A DNA stretch of 5,447 nucleotides from CAG-492 sp035388585. GTDB lineage: Bacteria; Bacillota; Clostridia; TANB77; CAG-508. Below the pieces are notes generated by a model. The model did not search any database. It was not told the DNA's origin and worked only from the letters and a program-made list of their open reading frames with translations. Shown one piece after another: positions 1-5,447 of this stretch (position 1 is its first letter; each line of letters begins with the position of its first letter). Location: the NCBI GenBank assembly GCA_035388585.1, contig DAOOQE010000041.1, positions 1 to 5,447 on the forward strand, given 5' to 3'. The translations under genes were made by a program, and so were the position numbers.

Positions 1-139
1 TGTGGTAAAAATGAATACATTATAATCATTTAGTAATTAAATTGGTGTTATAATGAGTTTTTCATTCTTTTCTTCATCCCCCTCAAATTTTATTTATTTT
101 ACAATTTTAAATAAAGATAAATCTATTAATTACACAAAT
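1..139 (-). other. Downstream stretch without a supported gene
   Basis: After the TAA at 140, the minus strand is AT-rich and has stops in all frames. A G-rich purine patch (GAGGGGG, minus strand of 76-84) is followed by ATG codons, but that frame reaches TAA after nine codons. Near the window edge ATG at 27-29 (then a second at 18-20) opens a frame MIIMYSFLP that runs off the window. It could be the start of the next gene but has no Shine-Dalgarno motif. No GC-rich terminator hairpin is visible. Confidence 0.4.
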
Positions 140-3100
140 TTATTCTCCAGTTGTAAATTTCCAAATTTCACTTTCTACTTTACCACATTCATTTTCCTAA
201 ACTACTTTCCAGTAATAAGTTGTATATTGCTCTAAATCTAATGTATTTGTTTCATCTGGTATATATTCATCATATTGTATAAATATAGTATTTTTAACCT
301 AACCACTAACCTATATATTTTTAGATATTTCCAATTGCAAAACTCCAAAATCTGTTGTTTCAAAGTTTTGAGTTATTTCTCCATCTATCTAATTATTGAT
401 AGTTAAATTTATATTATATGGCTCTTCTTGGATAACTGTCATTCCATTCTCAACCCAATTACCACGTTTTGGTAACTTATAATTATCTATTGATTGTGAT
501 CTAAAATAAAGTTTCAAACCTCTAATTGGCTCATTTTTATCCTAAAACACTTTAAATCTTTTTAATTTCTAACCTTCTCTAAGATTTAACTACTGTATGT
601 AAAAATATCTTTCATAACTTGTTTTACCTAATAATTTTGTCTATAATATTGGATATCTTTCTGGTGATTCTAATGGAGATGCATCTAAAGACATAAGTGT
701 TAATCTATCTGTTTCTACTTCTAACCCATAAGAATATCTACTAATCAATTTAATATCCTATTTTTGATAAGTAAAATTAGTATATAAAGTTTCTGGGTTT
801 TGAGTATTTTTATCTATATAAATATTATATTTAATTGGAATATCACCAATACTTTCTTTCCATTTTAATCTTATTTGTCTACTTATACTTATAGAGTTAT
901 TCTATGGATATGGATCAACTGGTTTTGTTGGTTCAAAACAATTGATCTAAACAGTTTTAAAATTTGAAATATCTGAGATAGTTTCTCCACAATTATTTTT
1001 CTATATTATATACCAAGTATAATCAGATTCCTACAATAAGAAATTATAAATTAAAAATGTATCTTGTATATTATCCTAAATTTTATTATAATTTGAACTA
1101 TTTGCAAGTTTTATAAAAACGGCATAAGTTTTCTAATCTAATGATTTATGCCATTCAAATTTAGTTTTATATATTGGTATATTTTCTATATTATTTGGAT
1201 AAATAATTGTTGGGGTCTGTGGTTTAGCACTACAATCCAATGTCTTAAAACTATAAATTTGACTTTCTCTTCTACCACAATCATTTGATAAAGATATTTT
1301 CCAATAATATTGTGTATCTATTTCTAATCCTGTTACAATTATTTCATTTTGAGTTAAATTATTATAATTATGATAAATAGTATTAAAATCAGATGATTTT
1401 GATATTTGTAAAGTATACTATTTATTTTCAATATTTGAATCAATCCAATAAAATCTTGTAGAATCTGTTGTTACAGTTGTAGAATAATTTTGTGGCTCTA
1501 TTAAAGTTATTTCACTTGGTGGTTCTATACATTCTGCTGTTACAAATGTCTAATAAGTGTCTACTTCTGTGACACCACAATTATTTTTCTAAACAATTTT
1601 CCACAAATAAACCTAATTTGTATCAAGTATTGGCAATTCCAAAGAAGTCTATATTACATTGGTATATTTCTAAGTTTCGAGGTCTTCCAAATTTCTACCA
1701 TAATAAACATCATATAAAACCTATTGCTACTACTATTCCCAAATTAATGTTATTGGTTGAACAACTGGTTGACCAATAGTAATTGGCGATGTTAAAATTG
1801 GAATTTCAGGCTATACTTGGCAATCATTTGTTACAAATGTAATATAATCACTAAATATTTCACCACAATTATTAGTCTATCTTATCATACAAAAATAGGT
1901 TGTATTTGGAATTAATGGAGATAAAACTTTAAAACTTGTTTCTATTATGTTTTCCTATATTTTTTCATCACTTAATGTATTTAACATATTTGATAAAAAC
2001 ACATCATATGAAATCTAATTTTCCTATTCCCATTGTATAGTAACTGATGTATCTATATTTGTATAATTATTTTTTGGATTTTTTATTATAACATAAGTTG
2101 GTGGTTCAATGCAATTAGATATAGTAAAGTAATTCGTCTATGATGCTGTTTCTCCACAATCATTTATCTATACTACTTTCCAATAATATGTTGTATTAAT
2201 ACTTAAATCTAACTAAGAACAATTTAAATATCTAATATTTTCCTAAATCTTATTTGTTTCATTAAATTCATACATTGTATTTAAATATAAATTAAATGAA
2301 ACATAGTTTTCTGCTTCCCATCTAAAAATTAAATTTTTTCCTATATTTTCCTAACCATTGCTTGGATAAGTTAAAACTAAATTAGTTGGTGGTTCTGTGC
2401 ATTGCTTTGTTGTTATTCTTATTATATTAGAATCTACATATCCACAGTCATTTACCTATCGTATGAAAATATAATATTCTGAATTTACAACTCCTTCAAA
2501 ATCAAAATATAAATTTTCTGTTTGCTATATAGCAACTGCATTTTCTCTTGAATTTCCAGAAAATACAGAATAATAAGATACAAAATTATCAATAGATGAC
2601 TAATCACTCCAATTTATCCTAAAATTTGTTTGCAAATTTTCGCTATCATTTATTGGGTCTATTATCTGAAATTCATTCTATATACCAATACAATTTAAAA
2701 TTCTGAATTTATAAACTTGAGATTGTATATTCTAACAGTTACTTTTCTAAACAATTTTCCATTTATATTCTTTATTTTTTTCTAAAATAGTATTATCTGT
2801 ATAATTGTTAGCTTCTATGTTACTCTATAATACTTCTAATTCGTTGTCCTATATATCAGATTCACCAAAATATAAATCATATAGAATCTAATTTATTGAA
2901 TTTTCCCAAGTAAAAGTCCTGATGTTTAACTATATCCCAACCTAATTATTTTCTGGTGATATTATAATTGGTATATTCGGAATATTCTAACAAGTTATTG
3001 TAGTAAAAGAAAAAATATTATTATTATCTGATTCAGAATAATTATTTTTCTACACAACTTTCCAATAATATGTTGTGTTAGATAGAAATGTTTGCTGATT

Positions 3101-5332
3101 ATATATGTATGTTGTTTCTATTAAATCAGATGCAATTTTATTTAATGTTAAATCAGTTTCTCCAATATATAAATCAAATTTAATATTCTATTCTGTATTT
3201 GGATTGTTCCAAGTAAATATAGGTGTAACAGATATTTCATCCTACATATCTTGTGGATAAGTTAATTCCACTGAATTAGGTTTATTATATACAAAAATTT
3301 TAATCTCATCGAATTTATCAAAATATGTACAAATATTTTTCTAAATTAATTTTATTGTATGCTCACCCTATGTATAAAATCCATAATTATATTTCAAATC
3401 AGTAATTGGAATATTATTAATTGTTGTACCATCAATATTAACATCATATAAAACATTTGTTCCAGTCTACTATATCCATTCAATTACAGTTGTTATAGTG
3501 TTAGTGTTTTCTAAATTACAATTGTTTATTGGTGCTGTTATTATTGGGTTTGTACTTATTTCTTGACACTCCTGTAAAATAGTAAAATTTTGAAATGTAG
3601 AAATTCCTTTAAAATTTATATCAGCATCTGGAAATGGTAGTGCAAATACTTCTAATTGATACAATCCCTCCTATAATGTATTTGGTATCTATTCTGTTGC
3701 AGTAAAAGTTAAATTACTAATTACTGTATTATATTGTTTTGTATAAATTATATTATTGGTTTCTAAGTTTTTTATATGTATAACATATTCTGCAACTTTT
3801 GTTGGAATTAAATTATTTGGTCTATCCCAAAGCTATTCATACTAAGTATTTTTATATAAAATTGTAGCACTTAATCTTAAATTTTGAACCTACATTGGTT
3901 TTATATATCCGAATCTAACTTTTTGAAGCTATTTATTAAAAGACATAGTTGTGTTGCAATTATTTGCAAATATTTTAAATATTATTAAAAATTTATGGGA
4001 TGTAACATAATTTAATGGGTAATTATTAAACAAATTCTATAATTCTTGCTATGTAAAAATAAAAGAATTATTTACTATTTGTTTTACTCCAAAATCATAA
4101 ATTAAATTTGATTCATATATATTATAATACTATTTAATGCTATATGATATTGGGGCAGAACCAATAATTTGATTTAAATTTTCTTCACAATTTAAACTAA
4201 AAGTAGTATTACTTACTATCTACTATTCATATTCATTGTCATTTGTATTTATCCAAGTAGATTCTTGACAAAAATTTTGCTAATTTATAATCTAAGTTAC
4301 TTTATTATTTAAATTTAAAGTACAATTATTTTTCTATATAATTTTTAATGTATGGTTTCCCTATGAATTTATAGATAAGGTTTGAGATAGTGTTGTATAT
4401 GCATTTGAATATAACGTATTTTCATCTACTACAATATCATATATAGTTGGAAGTGTACCACAGTTAACTGGCTAATTCCATGATATAGTAAAAACTTCAT
4501 TAACTATAACAGTATAATTATTACTGTTATTTATTGTAATATTATTTGGCTATGTTTGAACTGGTATGCAATCAGATTGAAAAATAATTTTCTAATATTT
4601 TATTGATTTTAAAATTGAGCAATCTGGATTATACTATAATAATTCTATATTATAATTTTTTTCTATATTACCATTACCATTTATTTGATTAAGTACATTA
4701 CTTGATATTATATAATCACAACTTGATTTTGGTGAAGTATTTTCAATATTGCTGCAATTGTATGGTTGAAAAATATTACTTTCATATACAGGAACATTTG
4801 TGTCCTAAACACGTATAAACAATTTATATTTTCTACAATATTGTTCTCCATATAAATATTCTATTTTTAATATTAAATTTTTTGTTCTATCTATTGTAAA
4901 TATTGTATCATCATATATTACATCTAAGTTTGTATGCCTAATACTTTTAAAAAACGTTAAATCATCTATAATTTCGCAAGGAGTATCTATAGGTATATCA
5001 CATATTATATCTGCTTGCCTAATGATAAAAGTTTTTTCTGCATAAGTTGTAAAATTACCACAATTATACTATGTAAGTCTAATTACATGAATACCAATAT
5101 TTAGCTATGATATATCAAATTGATGTGTATATAATGGTTGTTCAATTATTTCAAAAATTTCAGAAGTATTTCCATCTATTCCAAAAGAATAACTTATAGG
5201 CTAAGAGCCATATGGTTTAACCCAACTAATTGTTATATATTGTGTTCCTTTTACTACAGTAGTATTATCAATTGTAAAATCTAAATTTGTTACAAAAATA
5301 CAACCATCTGGTATTAATGGGTTTTGAGGCAT
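140..5332 (-). CDS. Giant multi-FN3 repeat protein of a TAG-recoded (code 15) phage, probable tail fibre/virion adhesin
   Basis: Seen: with TAG read through, one frame runs from ATG (5330-5332) to TAA (140-142), 1,730 residues, about 200 kDa. It has 77 TAG, 49 CAA and 5 CAG codons by my count, no TGA and no internal TAA. An in-frame TAA directly precedes the ATG, which fixes the start. The protein is built from FN3/Ig-like modules with recurring blocks: boundary C-x-EPP, YP-x-N, a B-strand Trp, YDVY-x-G, then TTYYWKVVQ-KNNCGE and a final F-TT. There is no signal peptide or membrane segment; the first residues, MPQNPLIPDG, are polar. Known: chains of FN3/Ig-like domains are common on phage tail fibres, tail tubes and capsids, where they aid binding to cell surfaces or glycans; TAG-to-Gln recoding is established in some gut phages. 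Inferred: a late virion protein reaching out from the particle, translated only when a TAG-decoding tRNA is present. A Bacteroidota-type surface adhesin is the alternative, but the missing signal peptide and the recoding argue against it. I am very sure of the ORF and the FN3 fold, less so of the virion role. Confidence 0.93.
143..937 (-). other. Module 16: C-terminal FN3 domain split by an insertion (residues 1466-1730)
   Basis: The front half of an FN3 domain is clear at residues 1466-1523: EPTKPVDPYPQN, RLKWKE with Trp1491, then KYNIYID. The back half resumes at 1697-1730 as LDLEQYTTYYWKVVQ, ECG, then WKFTTGE and the stop. In the neighbouring modules these halves are about 40 residues apart; here they are about 200 apart. 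The protein ends exactly where an FN3 G strand should end, so the C terminus looks natural and not truncated. Confidence 0.75.
245..760 (-). other. Insert of about 170 residues inside the last FN3 domain (residues ~1525-1696)
   Basis: Seen: a segment between the early strands and the E/F strands of the terminal FN3 domain. Its composition differs from the array: no cysteine, nine arginines, and a more charged character. It contains short predicted beta stretches, e.g. LKRFKVFQD, RGLKLYFRS, YNINLTINN, GVLQLEISK and NTIFIQYDEY, with a loop at KRGNWVENG. It uses TAG for Gln at least seven times, so it is translated under the same recoding. I do not recognise the fold. A strand-rich insert in a tip-proximal domain would suit a ligand-binding head, but that is inference. 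The edges are uncertain by about 10 residues. Confidence 0.55.
938..3289 (-). repeat. Array of eight tandem FN3 modules (residues 682-1465)
   Basis: Module limits by residue are 682-781, 782-881, 882-978, 979-1074, 1075-1171, 1172-1268, 1269-1367 and 1368-1465. Each has a leading motif such as EPPT with YPSN, YPQN or SPEN, a B-strand Trp (708, 809, 908, 1005, 1101, 1198, 1296, 1394), usually a YDVY-x-G-type C strand, an F strand like YYWKVVQ-NDCG and a closing FTT-x-C. The protein repeats have diverged, but short exact DNA matches remain, for example a 17-nt match between 987-1003 and 1575-1591 over the F-strand/FG-loop motif. The third module (882-978) is the least regular (YYSVFSG, YYIFIRQ). 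Such rod-like arrays usually act as spacers and may also bind glycans; the binding role is inference. Confidence 0.88.
3290..3898 (-). other. Modules 6 and 7: two FN3 domains (residues 479-681)
   Basis: Residues 479-589 form a more classical FN3 domain: a LWDRP B-strand motif around Trp502, YVIHIKN in strand C, and EGLYQLEVFALP in strand F. It lacks both the FG-loop cysteine and the cysteine at its leading boundary, but ends at Cys589. Residues 590-681 form the next module: Trp619 followed by two tandem TAG codons (Gln621-622), LYDVNIDG in strand C, and IKLIQKNIC in strand F (TAG at Gln664, Cys668). This module has no closing cysteine. The longest stretch of the gene readable from a start codon under the standard code falls here (residues 557-620). 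Confidence 0.7.
3899..4999 (-). other. Divergent N-terminal segment, probably several degenerate beta-sandwich modules (residues 112-478)
   Basis: Only residues 256-355 are a clear FN3 module (Trp285, F-strand LKIIQKNNC ending at Cys337, closing Cys355). On either side the strand pattern is blurred but the cysteine logic persists. Residues 112-178 contain LKIEYLYGEQYC (Cys166), 179-255 contain NIELLQYNPDC (Cys238) closing at Cys255, and 356-478 contain FLIIFKIFANNC (Cys459). Each looks like an F strand running into an FG-loop Cys, so I read them as three further Ig/FN3-like modules without the standard Trp and YDVY motifs. Residues 179-205 hold an extra cysteine cluster (193, 205). The exact boundaries are uncertain and another beta-rich fold is possible. 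Confidence 0.45.
5000..5332 (-). other. Module 1: N-terminal FN3-like domain (residues 1-111)
   Basis: Seen: residues 1-111 have the plan of the later modules. Boundary Cys11 lies 26 residues before the B-strand Trp37 (TISW). A C-strand SYSFGIDG motif follows, then an F-strand HVIRLTQYNCG with TAG-encoded Gln88 and FG-loop Cys91, and the module closes at Cys111. Because the chain starts straight into a beta-sandwich with no leader, this end could be the attachment point to the virion or to a partner protein; that role is inference from position only. Confidence 0.7.
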
Positions 5333-5385
5333 TTATAATCCCACCTTTATAAAAATTATTTTTTTAGCACTAATCTAATTAAAAA
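5333..5385 (-). other. AT-rich intergenic leader of the giant gene
   Basis: Between the possible upstream TGA and the ATG lie 53 nt holding the ribosome-binding site and an A/T-rich tract. I see no convincing sigma70 -35/-10 pair, no Bacteroidota-type TA-nn-TTTG box and no GC-rich terminator stem. The short gap is compatible with co-transcription with the gene upstream. Confidence 0.5.
5340..5348 (-). promoter_or_regulatory. Ribosome-binding site of the giant gene
   Basis: On the minus strand AAAGGTGGG lies 7 nt before the ATG at 5332. Its AGGTG core (5342-5346) is complementary to the 3' end of 16S rRNA and is 9 nt from the start codon. In such AT-rich DNA a G-rich patch at this distance is unlikely to be chance. 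It supports this ATG as the start and bacterial-type translation, which argues against a eukaryotic (ciliate) origin for the recoded gene. Confidence 0.75.
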
Positions 5386-5447
5386 TCACTATGTCTACAA
5401 TGATAAAATTTCCTAATCACGTCTATTTAGCCACTATGACTATTCTT
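5386..5447 (-). CDS. Possible C-terminal end of an upstream recoded gene (partial)
   Basis: Reading the minus strand from 5445 gives 19 codons ending in TGA (5386-5388): EQSQWLNRRDQEILSLQTQ when TAG is Gln. It looks like an amphipathic tail and would leave a normal 53-nt gap before the giant gene. Five of the 19 codons are TAG, far above the giant gene's 4.5 percent, so this may be chance. The other two frames also stop nearby (TAA at 5427-5429; TGA at 5417-5419), so the true end of the upstream gene could be either of those. The product cannot be named. Confidence 0.35.

Noticed and set aside
89..115. AT-only inverted repeat (8-bp stem, 11-nt loop) as a terminator
   Set aside because: The stem has no G or C and no following U tract on the minus strand; such repeats are expected by chance in DNA this AT-rich.
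53..235. Plus-strand ORF of 60 codons (MSFSFFSSSP...)
   Set aside because: It is mostly antisense to the C-terminal FN3 motif of the giant gene, is low-complexity (Ser/Phe/Thr/Asn-rich) and has no ribosome-binding site; it is a shadow.
938..3289. Recurring short DNA matches as a CRISPR or satellite array
   Set aside because: The matches keep reading frame, fall at the same protein motif about every 290-300 nt and are otherwise diverged; they reflect FN3 domain repetition.
3470..3664. Stand-alone 64-codon minus-strand ORF
   Set aside because: It is in the same frame as the giant gene, starts at an internal TTG and ends at a TAG that is read through; it is a fragment of modules 6 and 7.
140..5332. 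Pseudogene or sequencing-error explanation for the many in-frame stops
   Set aside because: All 77 internal stops are TAG, with no internal TAA or TGA and no frameshift across 1,730 codons; decay or errors would not spare TAA and TGA.
140..5332. TGA recoded to Trp, or TAA recoded (ciliate-like code)
   Set aside because: No in-frame TGA occurs and all Trp are TGG; TAA occurs only immediately before the start and at the end. The ribosome-binding site also argues against a ciliate.

Overview
The window is almost completely filled by one very large minus-strand gene that is invisible under the standard genetic code. Read from an ATG at 5332 down to a TAA at 140, it encodes 1,730 residues if TAG is translated as an amino acid, best assigned as glutamine. 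I read every codon of this frame by hand. It contains 77 TAG codons, no TGA, and no TAA before the terminal one. A TAA lies directly before the ATG, so the start cannot be extended. Under the standard code only short fragments remain (about 64 codons for the longest with a usable start), so an ordinary gene caller would leave the window nearly empty.

The DNA is strongly AT-rich. TAG is sense while TAA (and probably TGA) still stop, matching translation table 15. That code is known from gut bacteriophages of Bacteroidota hosts, such as several crAss-like lineages and the Lak megaphages. The gene has a Shine-Dalgarno-like site (AAAGGTGGG, 7 nt before the ATG). The protein has no signal peptide and is asparagine/isoleucine-rich. 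I infer a recoded dsDNA phage, with this gene encoding a giant virion fibre or tail-associated protein. I cannot name the phage family from this window.

Layout in transcription order, on the minus strand: (1) 5386-5447, possible C-terminal end of an upstream recoded gene stopping at TGA; (2) 5333-5385, short AT-rich gap with the ribosome-binding site; (3) 140-5332, the giant gene; (4) 1-139, AT-rich downstream stretch with no supported gene. The protein is a chain of fibronectin type III/Ig-like beta-sandwich modules. It starts with one FN3-like module (residues 1-111), then a divergent stretch with one clear FN3 (112-478). Next come two FN3 modules (479-681), a regular array of eight modules of 96-100 residues (682-1465), and a final FN3 (1466-1730) split by an extra segment of about 170 residues.

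Three patterns stand out. TAG is used at the same F-strand glutamine in all 11 modules that have that Gln. Two cysteines per module, one at the module boundary and one in the FG loop, are gained and lost together, which suggests staples between neighbouring modules. The insert in the last FN3 domain is the best candidate for a functional head. No tRNA, CRISPR array, mobile element or origin was found, and the suppressor tRNA needed for TAG is not in this window.
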